From Amycolatopsis dendrobii (GTDB lineage: Bacteria > Actinomycetota > Actinomycetes > Mycobacteriales > Pseudonocardiaceae): DNA of 64,000 nucleotides. The DNA is taken from the NCBI RefSeq assembly GCF_014145675.1, contig NZ_JACGZW010000016.1, positions 124,001 through 188,000 of the forward strand, in the 5' to 3' direction. Below, in pieces: positions 8,416-17,459 of the stretch. Within the stretch, counting starts at the first letter, position 1, and every line of letters begins with the position of its first letter. Under the pieces are notes generated by a model that ran no database searches, was not told where the DNA came from, and was given only the letters and a program-made list of their open reading frames with translations. The translations under genes and the position numbers were made by a program.

Positions 8416-8821
8416 GTCCCCATCCTCGGCCACCGCCCGACCGGAACCCGCTGTTCAGCGGCAGTTGTCCACAGGCGGACGGGGTTGTGGACAACCCCGG
8501 GCCGGGCGAAGGCCGCCCGCAGGGGCGGGCCTGGTGGCAGGGGGTAGAATCAATTCCGCAGTCCACTCGCTGGGCTGACTTCGCGTGCACGTGCGCGCGT
8601 CCCCGGACGGGCCGCTTCGGCGGGAACCCGGACGGAGGGGCGCACGGTGTCCGGCGGTCCCTGGGGTTTCGCTCTGCCGAACCCGCGGGTCCGGGCATCG
8701 GCTGCTGCACCAGGGCCCACGACCTCCCGGTCGGGGGCGACTAACCGGAACAGCGCCTCCGCGGGCGGATCGAACACCGACAGCGGGAGCGCGCGACTAC
8801 AGAGAAGGTGTGATTCCGGCA
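8416..8821. other. Divergent regulatory region between M23 gene and rpsB
   Basis: About 400 bp with no gene. It must hold the rpsB-tsf promoter(s) and leader. The left part contains two inverted DnaA boxes, listed separately. No clear S2 autoregulatory structure could be assigned by eye. Confidence 0.5.
8465..8494. promoter_or_regulatory. Inverted pair of perfect DnaA boxes
   Basis: TTGTCCACA at 8465-8473 and its reverse complement TGTGGACAA at 8486-8494 are 12 bp apart and face each other, upstream of rpsB. This 9-mer is the preferred DnaA box of high-GC actinobacteria. There is no dnaA/dnaN context, so this is not oriC. A role as a DnaA titration or regulation site is inferred. Confidence 0.5.
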
Positions 8822-9703
8822 ATGGCCGTCGTCACCATGAAGCAGCTGCTCGACAGCGGCGTGCACTTCGGGCACCAGACCCGTCGGTGGAACCCGAAGA
8901 TGAAGCGCTACATCTTCACCGAGCGCAACGGCATCTACATCATCGACCTGCAGCAGACGCTGACGTACATCGACCGTGCGTACGAGTTCATCAAGGAAAC
9001 CGTCGCGCACGGCGGCACGATCATGTTCGTCGGCACGAAGAAGCAGGCTCAGGAAGCGATCGCCAACGAGGCCGCGCGCGTGGGCATGCCCTACGTGAAC
9101 CAGCGCTGGCTCGGCGGCATGCTGACCAACTTCCAGACCGTCCACAAGCGCCTTCTGCGCCTGAAGGAGCTCGAGGCCCAGGAGCAGACCGGCGGCTTCA
9201 CCGGGCTGACCAAGCGCGAGATCCTCACGCTGACCCGCGAGAAGGACAAGCTTGAGAAGACCCTGGGCGGCATCCGGGACATGGCCAAGGTGCCGTCCGC
9301 GGTGTGGATCGTCGACACCAAGAAGGAGCACATCGCCGTCGGCGAGGCTCGCAAGCTCAACATCCCGGTCGTCGCGATCCTCGACACCAACTGCGACCCG
9401 GACGAGGTCGACTACCCGATCCCGGGCAACGACGACGCGATCCGTTCCGCCGCGCTGCTGACGAAGGTCGTCGCCGAGGCCGCCGCGGCCGGGCTGATGG
9501 CCCGTTCCGGCCGCAACGGCGCCTCGGCCGACGCCAAGCCGGAGACCGGTGCTTCGGACGAGCCGCTGGCCGAGTGGGAGAAGGAGCTCCTCGCGGGCTC
9601 GGAGACCGCCGCCGCCGACGCGACCGAGGCCGCCGCCGCGACCGAGACCGCCGCGACCGAAACCGCGGAAGCGACCGGCGAGCAGGCTCCGGCCAACTCC
9701 TGA
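8822..9703 (+). CDS. rpsB: 30S ribosomal protein S2
   Basis: 293 residues. The start MAVVTMKQLLDSGVHFGHQTRRWNPKM is diagnostic. Further S2 signatures are FVGTKKQAQEAI, NQRWLGGMLTNF and PVVAILDTNCDPD. The core ends at about residue 235, followed by an acidic Ala/Glu/Thr-rich tail common in actinobacteria. S2 binds late to the small-subunit platform and is needed to bind S1-type proteins and mRNA. The ATG at 8822 follows GAGAAGG. The gene is followed after 82 bp by tsf, the usual pair. Confidence 0.97.
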   Translation: MAVVTMKQLLDSGVHFGHQTRRWNPKMKRYIFTERNGIYIIDLQQTLTYIDRAYEFIKETVAHGGTIMFVGTKKQAQEAIANEAARVGMPYVNQRWLGGMLTNFQTVHKRLLRLKELEAQEQTGGFTGLTKREILTLTREKDKLEKTLGGIRDMAKVPSAVWIVDTKKEHIAVGEARKLNIPVVAILDTNCDPDEVDYPIPGNDDAIRSAALLTKVVAEAAAAGLMARSGRNGASADAKPETGASDEPLAEWEKELLAGSETAAADATEAAAATETAATETAEATGEQAPANS

Positions 9704-9785
9704 TCCACCCCGTCCGGGCGGTCCGCGCAGGGCCGCCCGGACGGCGCTCACCGCACACGTACCTGAAACGGACGGATTCAACACG

Positions 9786-10601
9786 ATGGCGAACTACACC
9801 GCCGCTGACGTGAAGCGCCTGCGCGAGATGACCGGCGCGGGCATGATGGACTGCAAGAAGGCCCTCGAGGAGAACGACGGCGACTTCGAGAAGGCTGTCG
9901 AGTTCCTGCGCATCAAGGGCGCCAAGGACGTCGGCAAGCGCGCCGAGCGCGCCACCGCCGAGGGCCTGGTCGCCGGCGACGGCGGCGTCATGATCGAGCT
10001 CGACTCGGAGACCGACTTCGTCGCCAAGAACGACGACTTCCAGCAGCTCGCGGCGAAGATCGTCGAGACCGCGAAGGCGCTGAAGTCCAGCGACGTCGAG
10101 GCGCTGAAGGCCGCCGACCTCGACGGCAAGCCGGTCAACGAGGTCGTGCAGGAGCTGTCGGCCCGCATCGGCGAGAAGCTCGAGCTGCGCCGCGTGGTGT
10201 CGTTCGAGGGCAAGACCGCGACCTACCTGCACCGCCGCGGCTCCGACCTCCCGCCCGCCGTCGGCGTGCTGGTCGAGTTCACCGGTGACGACACCGACGC
10301 CGCCCGCGGCGCCGCGATGCAGGTCGCCGCGCTGCGCGCGAAGTACCTGACCCGCGAGGAGGTGCCGGCCGAGATCATCGAGAACGAGCGCCGCATCGCC
10401 GAGCAGACCGCCCGCGAGGAAGGCAAGCCGGAGCAGGCGCTGCCGAAGATCATCGAGGGCAAGGTCAACGCGTACTACAAGGACAACGTGCTGCTCGAGC
10501 AGCCGTCGGTCAAGGACAACAAGAAGACCGTCAAGGCCCTGCTCGACGAGGCCGGCGTGACCCTGACCCGGTTCGCCCGGTTCGAGGTCGGCCAGGCCTG
10601 A
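9786..10601 (+). CDS. tsf: Translation elongation factor Ts
   Basis: 271 residues. EF-Ts exchanges GDP for GTP on EF-Tu. The N-terminal UBA-like domain is VKRLREMTGAGMMDCKKALEEN, including the TGAGMMDCKKAL signature, followed by KRAERATAEG and SETDFVAKND. The dimerisation part ends RFARFEVGQA. Codon use is strongly biased to C-ending codons, as expected for a highly expressed gene. Co-transcribed with rpsB. A strong hairpin follows. Confidence 0.97.
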   Translation: MANYTAADVKRLREMTGAGMMDCKKALEENDGDFEKAVEFLRIKGAKDVGKRAERATAEGLVAGDGGVMIELDSETDFVAKNDDFQQLAAKIVETAKALKSSDVEALKAADLDGKPVNEVVQELSARIGEKLELRRVVSFEGKTATYLHRRGSDLPPAVGVLVEFTGDDTDAARGAAMQVAALRAKYLTREEVPAEIIENERRIAEQTAREEGKPEQALPKIIEGKVNAYYKDNVLLEQPSVKDNKKTVKALLDEAGVTLTRFARFEVGQA

Positions 10602-10627
10602 GCGAGGCACTGGGACTAGGTTCTGGC

Positions 10628-10666
10628 ACTGTGCCCCGTCTCCGCGCATCGGGGACGGGGCACAGT
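10628..10666 (+). terminator. Strong hairpin terminator after tsf
   Basis: A perfect 13-bp stem (ACTGTGCCCCGTC at 10628-10640, GACGGGGCACAGT at 10654-10666) with a 13-nt loop in the 96-bp gap between tsf and pyrH. It probably ends or attenuates the rpsB-tsf transcript. Confidence 0.75.
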
Positions 10667-10697
10667 CGGGTCTACCGAGGGGCAGGAGGCGACAGAC

Positions 10698-11444
10698 ATG
10701 GGTGAGGACCGGGTCGAGGGCGGGTACCGCCGGGTGCTGCTGAAACTGGGCGGCGAGATGTTCGGCGGCGGCGCGGTGGGCGTCGACCCCGACGTCGTGC
10801 ACTCCGTCGCCCAGCAGATCGCCGACGTCGCGCGCACCGGGGTGCAGATCGCGGTGGTGATCGGCGGCGGCAACTATTTCCGCGGCGCGGAGCTCTCCCA
10901 GCGCGGCATGGACCGCGACCGCGCCGACTACATGGCGATGCTCGGCACCGTGATGAACTGCCTCGCGCTGCAGGACTTCCTCGAAAAGGAAGGCCTTCCG
11001 ACCCGCGTGCAGACCGCGATCACGATGGGCCAGGTCGCCGAGCCCTACATCCCGCGCCGTGCGGAACGGCACCTGGAGAAGGGCCGCGTCGTCATCTTCG
11101 GCGCCGGCGTCGGCATGCCGTACTTCTCCACCGACACCGCCGCCGCGCAGCGCGCGCTCGAACTCGGCTGCGAAGCCGTGCTGATGGCGAAGGCCGTGGA
11201 CGGCGTCTACACCGCGGACCCGAAGACCGATCCGGACGCGAAGATGTTCACCGAGATCAGCCACCGCGAGGTGCTCGAGCGCGGCCTCAAGGTCGCCGAC
11301 GCCACCGCGTTCAGCCTCTGCATGGACAACAAGATGCCGATCATCGTGTTCAACCTGCTCACCGAGGGCAACATCGCCCGCGCGGTGGGCGGTGAGAGGA
11401 TCGGCACGCTGGTCTCGACCCCCGCCGACGAGGCGTCCGCCTAG
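10698..11444 (+). CDS. pyrH: UMP kinase
   Basis: 248 residues of the amino-acid-kinase fold. It phosphorylates UMP to UDP in pyrimidine synthesis. Signatures are VLLKLGGEMFGGG (phosphate loop), VIGGGNYFRGAEL, DRDRADYMAMLGTVMN, and the C-terminal KMPIIVFNLLTEGNIARAV. ATG at 10698 follows GAGGGGCAGGAGG. Followed after 49 bp by frr, the normal order. Confidence 0.97.
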   Translation: MGEDRVEGGYRRVLLKLGGEMFGGGAVGVDPDVVHSVAQQIADVARTGVQIAVVIGGGNYFRGAELSQRGMDRDRADYMAMLGTVMNCLALQDFLEKEGLPTRVQTAITMGQVAEPYIPRRAERHLEKGRVVIFGAGVGMPYFSTDTAAAQRALELGCEAVLMAKAVDGVYTADPKTDPDAKMFTEISHREVLERGLKVADATAFSLCMDNKMPIIVFNLLTEGNIARAVGGERIGTLVSTPADEASA

Positions 11445-11493
11445 ACCTGCTGGGATCAAGCTCAGGTCCGACAACACAACACCGGGAGTAGCC

Positions 11494-12051
11494 GTGATCG
11501 ACGAGACCCTCCTCGACGCCGAGGAGAAGATGGAAAAAGCGGTGTCCGTCGCGAAGGAAGACCTCACGTCGGTGCGCACCGGGCGGGCCCACCCGTCGAT
11601 GTTCTCCCGCATCGTCGTCGAGTACTACGGTGCGCCGACCCCGTTGAACCAGCTGGCCAGCGTCAACGTGCCGGAGGCCCGGATGGCGTTGATCAAGCCT
11701 TACGACCAGACGCAGCTGAACGCCATCGAGAAGGCGATCCGCGAGTCCGACCTCGGCGTCAACCCGAGCAACGACGGCAACGTCATCCGCATCGTCATCC
11801 CGCAGCTCACCGAGGAGCGGCGCAAGGAGATGGTGAAGGTCGCGAAGGGCAAGGGCGAGGACGCCCGCGTCTCGATCCGCAGTGTCCGCCGCAAGGCCAA
11901 GGAAGAACTCGACCGCATCGCCAAGGACGGCGAAGCGGGCGAGGACGAGGTCGCGCGCGCCGAGAAGGAGCTGCAGAACCTCACCGACACCTACGTGCAC
12001 CAGGTCGACGAGCTGGTGAAACACAAGGAAGCCGAGCTGCTCGAGGTCTGA
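11494..12051 (+). CDS. frr: Ribosome recycling factor
   Basis: 185 residues, the standard length. RRF splits post-termination ribosomes together with EF-G. Signatures are AEEKMEKAV, the RTGRAHPSMF and YYGAPTPLNQLASV blocks, then IRKAxxD-type RIVIPQLTEERRKEMVK and VRRKAKEEL. The GTG start follows GGGAG at 8-nt spacing. The TGA stop overlaps the ATG of cdsA by 1 nt. Confidence 0.97.
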   Translation: MIDETLLDAEEKMEKAVSVAKEDLTSVRTGRAHPSMFSRIVVEYYGAPTPLNQLASVNVPEARMALIKPYDQTQLNAIEKAIRESDLGVNPSNDGNVIRIVIPQLTEERRKEMVKVAKGKGEDARVSIRSVRRKAKEELDRIAKDGEAGEDEVARAEKELQNLTDTYVHQVDELVKHKEAELLEV

Positions 12052-13235
12052 TGAGCCAGGTGAGCGAGGAACGCGACGAGCGGGTGAGCGACACCCCGCC
12101 ACCGGGCCCGGCCGCCGAGCCGGACCCGGTTTCGCGGCTGGAACCGGCTCCGGAAAACCCTGCTGGGCAGCGGAACTCGGATTCCGTGACGAACGCGCGC
12201 GCGGAATCCGGTGCTGCGGCAGGGAATCACGCGGAATCCGAGGGCGAGTCGGCGAAGGGCGCGAAAGGCGTTCCCGCGTACGGGCCGGGCCAGGGCGGGA
12301 AAGCCGCGGGCGAGCCGGGCAAGGGCGAACAAGCCGAAGGCGGCTCCGTGAAAGGCGTTCCGGCCGGCGGGCCGGCCAAGGGCGAACCCGGGGACGGCGC
12401 GAAAGCCGAACCGGAGAAGAAGGCGTCCCGGGCCGGGCGCAACCTTCCCGCGGCGATCGGCGTCGGGCTGCTGCTCGGGGCCGCGATCATCGTTTCCCTG
12501 CTCACCGTCCGGTTCCTCTTCATCGGGGTCATCGCCGCCGCGATCGCGGTCGGCACGTTCGAGTTCTCCGGCGTCCTGCGCCGGGTCGCGGACACCAAGG
12601 TCGCGCTGATCCCGGTGCTCGTCGGCGGGCAGGCGATGATCTGGCTTGCCTGGCCGTTCGGCCGGGAAGGCGCGCTCACCGCGTTCGTGCTCACCGTGCT
12701 CGCCTGCCTCCTGTGGCGGTTGCCCGGCGGCGCGAAGGGCTACGTGCGCGACGTCAGCGCTTCCGTTTTCGCCGCCGCGTACCTGCCGTTGTTCGGCGCG
12801 TTCGCGGCCATGCTCGTGCCGCCGCACGACGGCGTCGGGCGCGTGCTCACCTTCCTGATCGCCGTGGTCGCCTCCGACACCGGCGGCTACATCGCCGGCG
12901 TGCTCGGCGGCAAGCATCCGATGGCTCCCACGATCAGCCCGAAGAAGTCCTGGGAAGGCTTCGCCGGTTCGATGATCGCGGGCATCGTCGCGGGCGTGCT
13001 CACGATCAGCCTGATGCTGGACGGCCACGCCTGGCAGGGCGTCATCTTCGGCGCGGCCATCGTGCTCACCGCGACGCTCGGCGACCTCGTCGAATCGCTC
13101 ATCAAACGCGACCTCGGCATCAAGGACATGGGCACGCTGCTGCCCGGCCACGGCGGCATCATGGACCGCCTCGACTCGCTGCTGCCTTCGGCCGTCGTGT
13201 CGTGGCTGCTGCTGTCGGCCTTCGTTCCGGCCTGA
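12051..13235 (+). CDS. cdsA: Phosphatidate cytidylyltransferase (CDP-diglyceride synthase)
   Basis: 394 residues. The enzyme makes CDP-diacylglycerol for phospholipid synthesis in the cytoplasmic membrane. The C-terminal ~260 residues are a multi-pass membrane enzyme with at least seven hydrophobic segments and the CdsA signature SLIKRDLGIKDMGTLLPGHGG followed by MDRLDSLL. The first ~125 residues are a hydrophilic tail with loose repeats of the type G-x-A-K-G-V/E-P (KGVPAYGPG, KGVPAGGPA, KGEPGDGAK) that is not part of the enzyme fold. Actinobacterial CdsA proteins often carry such tails. The start is fixed by overlap with frr. Confidence 0.94.
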   Translation: MSQVSEERDERVSDTPPPGPAAEPDPVSRLEPAPENPAGQRNSDSVTNARAESGAAAGNHAESEGESAKGAKGVPAYGPGQGGKAAGEPGKGEQAEGGSVKGVPAGGPAKGEPGDGAKAEPEKKASRAGRNLPAAIGVGLLLGAAIIVSLLTVRFLFIGVIAAAIAVGTFEFSGVLRRVADTKVALIPVLVGGQAMIWLAWPFGREGALTAFVLTVLACLLWRLPGGAKGYVRDVSASVFAAAYLPLFGAFAAMLVPPHDGVGRVLTFLIAVVASDTGGYIAGVLGGKHPMAPTISPKKSWEGFAGSMIAGIVAGVLTISLMLDGHAWQGVIFGAAIVLTATLGDLVESLIKRDLGIKDMGTLLPGHGGIMDRLDSLLPSAVVSWLLLSAFVPA

Positions 13236-13239
13236 GTCC

Positions 13240-14082
13240 TCAGTCGTCGTACGGGTCGTCGACCTCGGCGCGGCCCACGTCTTCCAGCGCCCGCGAGTGG
13301 TCGATCACCGCGAACACCGCGCCGTCCGGATCGGCGAGGATCGCGGTGCGGCCGAACGGGGTGTCGTACGGTTCGATCACCACCGAACCGCCCAGCATCA
13401 GCGCCTCGCCCGCCGCCGCGTCCGTGCCGCGCGCGGGGTCGATCTCGAAGTACACGAGCCAGTGCGGGGGAGTGTCCCGGCGGTATTCGGGCCCCATCAC
13501 GTAGCGGTACAGCACCGCCGTGTGCTCAATGGAATATTCGGCATAGTCAACGCTTTCGCCGTCGCCGACCTGACGGCTCGAGTAGTTGAACAGCTTGGTG
13601 TAGAAGTGATCCGCGGCCACGCCGTCGTGCGTGTTGAGGTCCGCGCCGCTGAACGTGTTGGGCACGCCGCCCGCGAACTGCCAGTCCGGCGGGGCTTCCC
13701 AGAACACCACCGGCGCGCCGCACGCGTCGATCGCGTGCAGGATGCTGCCGCGCTCGGGGATCGCGATCGGCCCGAGCGTCACCTGCCCGCCGAGGTGTTC
13801 CACCCATTCGGCGGCGCTCGCCGTGTGCGGCACCGCGAGCTGCAGCGTCCAGCCGGGCGCGCTGCGGGCCCCGGCTTGGTACAGACCGCCGGCGGCCACT
13901 CCGTCGCACGAGGCGATGGAGTACCGGCCGGTCGGCGCCGCGGGATCGCGCCGGGTTTCGTATTCCCAGCCGAAAAGGCGGGAGTAGAAGTCCTGGGTCC
14001 GGGCTTCGTCGTGGCACGCCACCTCGACCCAGCAGGGCAGGCCTGCCGGGAGCGTGCGGGCGAGTTGCCAGTCGGTCGACAT
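13240..14082 (-). CDS. VOC (glyoxalase/dioxygenase fold) family protein, two domains
   Basis: 280 residues made of two repeated VOC modules. The first starts PCWVEVACHDEARTQDFYSRLFGWEYE, and the second has GVAADHFYTKLFNYSSRQVG with FGRTAILADPDGAVFAVID. The fold binds a divalent metal in many glyoxalases, extradiol dioxygenases and antibiotic-binding proteins. The substrate cannot be told from the sequence. It is convergent with cdsA, with only 4 bp between the stops. It is a soluble protein with no signal peptide. Confidence 0.8.
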   Translation of the reverse strand: MSTDWQLARTLPAGLPCWVEVACHDEARTQDFYSRLFGWEYETRRDPAAPTGRYSIASCDGVAAGGLYQAGARSAPGWTLQLAVPHTASAAEWVEHLGGQVTLGPIAIPERGSILHAIDACGAPVVFWEAPPDWQFAGGVPNTFSGADLNTHDGVAADHFYTKLFNYSSRQVGDGESVDYAEYSIEHTAVLYRYVMGPEYRRDTPPHWLVYFEIDPARGTDAAAGEALMLGGSVVIEPYDTPFGRTAILADPDGAVFAVIDHSRALEDVGRAEVDDPYDD

Positions 14083-14190
14083 GCGTTCTCCTCCCCGAGA
14101 GGGTGAAGTCTATTCGGCGGAGCGGCGTTCTACGCTCTGAGCGGGAAAGCTGCCGCGCCGGTCGGAGCCCCGGGACCGGAAAGGAGTGCC

Positions 14191-15015
14191 GTGCGCTGGT
14201 TGTTCCGCGGTCCGGCGGCGTCCGAGGAAGTCGTTCCCAGCCCGAACATCTGGTACTACCAGCACGTTTACGACGTGGAGAACCGGGCGCAGGACGCGGA
14301 CGGCGAGATCTGGCGCGTACTGCGCGAAGAGCGCGACTGGACCGGTCTCGACGTGCTCGATCTCGGCTGCGGTGACGGATACCACCTGCCGCTCTTCGCC
14401 GAGGACGCGCGTTCGGTGCTCGGAATCGAACCGCACCCGCCGCTCGCGCGGGACGCGGAGCGACGGGTGCGGGATCTGGAGAACGTGCGGGTCCGCTTGG
14501 GACGGGCGCAGCGGCTGCCCGCGGACGACGCCAGTGTGGACATCGTGCACGCGCGCACCGCGTATTTCTTCGGCCCTGGATGCGAACCGGGGTTGCGCGA
14601 AGCGGAACGGGTGCTGCGGCCCGGAGGATCGATCATGATCGTCGACCTCGACGTGACCAGCGAGCCGTACGGCGGGTGGATGCGCGCGGACTTGCCGCAC
14701 TACGACCCGCCTGCGGTGGAACGGTTCTTCGCCGCGCACGGCTTCAACTGCCGGCGCGTACGCACGCGTTGGCGCTTCGCGGACTTCGCCGCGGCGGAAT
14801 CAGTGTTGAAGATCGAGTTCAGCGCGAAGGTCGCGAAGCGGGCAATCGCTGACACGCGCCGCTTGAACCCGGGATCGGGCGAGGTGACGCTGCCGGTGGG
14901 TTATCGCGTGCATTGCCGCGTCAAACCCACCGGCCTCGTCCTGCCCGGTCACTCGGCTGCCTCTCCGGACTCGGCCGAATCCTCGGACTCCTCGACCTCG
15001 CCAAGGATCGAGTAG
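14191..15015 (+). CDS. SAM-dependent methyltransferase (class I)
   Basis: 274 residues. Motif I is VLDLGCGDGYHLPLFAE (about residues 53-69), followed by the acidic end of strand 2 (VLGIEPHPP), a motif IV-like VDIVHARTAYFFGPG, and LRPGGSIMIVDLD. These mark a Methyltransf_11/25 type Rossmann enzyme. The substrate is unknown. The GTG start follows GGAAAGGAG. The C-terminal ~22 residues are encoded in DNA antisense to the end of the convergent padR gene (67-bp overlap), so the tail may be less constrained. Confidence 0.8.
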   Translation: MRWLFRGPAASEEVVPSPNIWYYQHVYDVENRAQDADGEIWRVLREERDWTGLDVLDLGCGDGYHLPLFAEDARSVLGIEPHPPLARDAERRVRDLENVRVRLGRAQRLPADDASVDIVHARTAYFFGPGCEPGLREAERVLRPGGSIMIVDLDVTSEPYGGWMRADLPHYDPPAVERFFAAHGFNCRRVRTRWRFADFAAAESVLKIEFSAKVAKRAIADTRRLNPGSGEVTLPVGYRVHCRVKPTGLVLPGHSAASPDSAESSDSSTSPRIE

Positions 15016-15617
15016 ATCGACCGGCGTGCCTCGTTGAGCACGTCCACCGCGCGGGCCTGCTGGTTCTCGCTGCCCGCGCGCATCACCTGCACGACCGCCG
15101 CGGCGAGCGTCGCGCCTGCCTTGCGCAGGTCGTGCTCGACCGGTTCGACGTCGTCGGTGAAGTGCTCCCACGGCGGGGTGCCGGTCTGCTGTTCGGCGGT
15201 GCTGCGGCCCTCGTCGGTGAGCTCGAAGAGCTTCTTGCCGCTCTCGTCTCGGCTCACGACCAGGCCTTCGTCGGCCAGCATCTGCAGGGTCGGGTAGATC
15301 GAGCCGGGGCTGGGCTTCCAGAGCCCGCCGCTGCGCTCGCCGATCTCGCGGATGATCTCGTACCCGTGCCGCGGCTGTTCCGCGAGCAGGGTGAGGATCG
15401 CCGCCCGCACGTCGCCGCGCCTGCCGCGCCGGGAGCCGCGGCGTCCGCCCGGACCGTGGCCGCGGCGTCCGCGACCGCCAGGCCCGAAGGCGAACTCGCC
15501 GAATTCCCGGCCCCACGGGCCGAACGAGGAGCGTCCGCGCTCGTCGTGTTCTCCGTGTTCGTGATGTCCGCCGGGGAACGAGCGTCCGCCGGGGAAGGGG
15601 TGTCGTCGTCGGTTCAT
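14949..15617 (-). CDS. PadR family transcriptional regulator
   Basis: 222 residues. The first ~65 residues are Gly/Arg/His-rich (GGHHEHGEHDERG, GRGRRGHGPGGRRGSRRGRRG). The PadR winged helix follows: VRAAILTLLAEQPRHGYEIIREIGERSGGLWKPSPGSIYPTLQML, then VVSRDESGKKLFELTDEGR. The C-terminal helix region ends in an acidic tail. PadR proteins usually repress their own gene and a neighbouring transporter or enzyme gene. The neighbour here is gltX, read divergently. Confidence 0.88.
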   Translation of the reverse strand: MNRRRHPFPGGRSFPGGHHEHGEHDERGRSSFGPWGREFGEFAFGPGGRGRRGHGPGGRRGSRRGRRGDVRAAILTLLAEQPRHGYEIIREIGERSGGLWKPSPGSIYPTLQMLADEGLVVSRDESGKKLFELTDEGRSTAEQQTGTPPWEHFTDDVEPVEHDLRKAGATLAAAVVQVMRAGSENQQARAVDVLNEARRSIYSILGEVEESEDSAESGEAAE

Positions 15618-15656
15618 GGTCTTGGTTTCCTTTCTCGAACTGTTGCGACACGTTCA

Positions 15657-15666
15657 CGATATATCG
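15657..15666. promoter_or_regulatory. Candidate PadR operator
   Basis: CGATATATCG, a perfect 10-bp palindrome 40 bp upstream of the padR start, in the region shared with gltX. It is AT-rich compared with its surroundings. Assignment to PadR is inferred from position. Confidence 0.4.
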
Positions 15667-15800
15667 GAAACGGTCGGTTGGCAACCGTGCCGACAACCAC
15701 AGCGGCGACCCGGGGACCTGACCGACCGGGGAAGACGGCGGTCGGCGATACTCGAAGCACTAGCGAAAACACCCGAACGACCTGGGAGACCCGACCTCCG

Positions 15801-17453
15801 ATGCTGGACCGTGCGGTCATCGACGCCCTGTTCCCCGCGGATCTGCCCGAGCCTGAGCACTGGGAACAGCGCTATCCGGCCCGGCAGCTGCCCGACGGCG
15901 CGAAGGTGACCCGGTTCGGCCCGTCGCCGACCGGCTTCGTGCACATCGGCGGCATCTACGTCGCGACGATCGACCAGGACGTCGCGCGTCGTTCCGAGGG
16001 GCGCTACCTGGTACGCGTCGAAGACACCGACCAGTCGCGCGAGGTCGAGGGCGCGCTGGAGCAGTTCGAACGCGGCTTCGCGTACTTCGGGCTGCAGGCC
16101 GACGAGGACGCGGTGCGCGGCGGCGAGTACGGGCCGTACCGGCAGTCCGAGCGCGAGCAGATCTACCTCACCTACGTACGGCACCTTCTGCGCGAAGGCC
16201 GCGCGTACATCGACTTCGCGACGAAGGACGAACTGGCGTCCATCACTGCGCGGCAGCAGGCGACGAAGCTTCCGACGGGCTACTACGGCTCGTGGGCGAT
16301 CTGGCGCGACGCCGACCCGGCCGACGTGCAGGCGAAGCTCGACGCGGGCGAGCCGTGGGTGGTCCGCTTCCGCGCGCCCGACGACACCGGTCAGCGCGTG
16401 CGCTTCACCGACGCCATCCGCGGCACCATCGAGGCCGAGGCCAACCGCAACGACGTGGTGATCCTCAAGAGCTCCGACCAGAGCCCGCGGCTGCCGACCT
16501 ACCACTTCGCGCACGCGGTCGACGACCACCTGATGCGGGTGAACCTCGTGATCCGCGGCGACGAGTGGATCTCCTCGGTGCCGACGCACCAGCAGCTCTT
16601 CGAGGCGCTCGGCTTCGAGCCGATCCAGTACGCGCACATCGCGCCGCTGATGAAGCAGGAGGGCGGCAGCAAGCGGAAGCTGTCCAAGCGCAAGGACCCG
16701 GAAGCCTCCGTCGACTTCTACCTCGAAGCCGGCTACCCGGTCCCAGCGGTGCTGTACTACCTGCGCGGCCTGGCGAACGGACGGCTCGCCGAGATGCCGC
16801 TGCCCGAAGCGCTCGACGCGCCGATCAACCTCGACGAGTGCGGCGTCGCCGGCCCGCTCGTGGACCTGGTGAAGCTGGACGACCTCGCCGCCGACTACGT
16901 CGCGACGCTGTCCGGCGAGGAGATCCTCGCGTCGGTGCTGGAGTGGGCCGAGCGGTTCGACCCGGAGCTGAAGGCGGTCCTCGAGTCCTCGCGCGAGCTG
17001 GCGCTGCGCGCGCTGGCGGTGGAGCGCGAGGGCGTCGAGAACCCGCGCAAGGACCTGAAGAAGTGGAGCGAGTTCCGCGCCGTCTACGGGTTCTTCTTCC
17101 CGCAGCTGCACCAGGCGGCGACCGGTCCCGACGACGAGCGGATCGCGGCGCTGGGCGTTCCGGCGGACGTCGTGCGCGCGGTGGCGTCGGACTTCGTGTC
17201 GGCGTACCAGCAGCTCGACGACGGCCAGGAGTGGTTCCAGCAGATCCGCGAGGTCGCGGCGAAGCACGGATTCGCCAAGAACGCCAAGGAATACAAGAAG
17301 GACCCGGACGCCTACCCGGGTTCGATCCGCGAGGCGTCGCAGATCATCCGGATCGCGATCACCGGGTCGACCCGCAGCCCGGACCTGCACTCGATCACCC
17401 AGGCACTGGGCGCGGAAGAGACGCTGCGGCGCTTCGGCGATCTGGTCAACTGA
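15801..17453 (+). CDS. gltX: Glutamyl-tRNA synthetase, atypical 550-residue form
   Basis: A class I aminoacyl-tRNA synthetase that charges tRNA with glutamate. The HIGH motif region is FGPSPTGFVHIGG (about 41-53), the second block is YLVRVEDTDQSREVEGAL, and the KMSKS-equivalent is KRKLSKRKD (about 291-299). It is longer than the usual ~490 residues, and GFVHIGGIYVATIDQDVARR differs from the canonical GYLHIGGARTALFNWLFAR. This suggests a second, divergent GluRS lineage rather than the standard actinobacterial copy. Whether another gltX exists elsewhere cannot be seen here. ATG at 15801 is the first start that matches the family. Confidence 0.85.
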   Translation: MLDRAVIDALFPADLPEPEHWEQRYPARQLPDGAKVTRFGPSPTGFVHIGGIYVATIDQDVARRSEGRYLVRVEDTDQSREVEGALEQFERGFAYFGLQADEDAVRGGEYGPYRQSEREQIYLTYVRHLLREGRAYIDFATKDELASITARQQATKLPTGYYGSWAIWRDADPADVQAKLDAGEPWVVRFRAPDDTGQRVRFTDAIRGTIEAEANRNDVVILKSSDQSPRLPTYHFAHAVDDHLMRVNLVIRGDEWISSVPTHQQLFEALGFEPIQYAHIAPLMKQEGGSKRKLSKRKDPEASVDFYLEAGYPVPAVLYYLRGLANGRLAEMPLPEALDAPINLDECGVAGPLVDLVKLDDLAADYVATLSGEEILASVLEWAERFDPELKAVLESSRELALRALAVEREGVENPRKDLKKWSEFRAVYGFFFPQLHQAATGPDDERIAALGVPADVVRAVASDFVSAYQQLDDGQEWFQQIREVAAKHGFAKNAKEYKKDPDAYPGSIREASQIIRIAITGSTRSPDLHSITQALGAEETLRRFGDLVN

Positions 17454-17459
17454 CCCCGT

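Noticed and set aside
6860..8710. A 616-residue leftward frame around the M23 gene
   Set aside because: It has no signal peptide or domain and overlaps the M23 peptidase in another frame; composition explains it.
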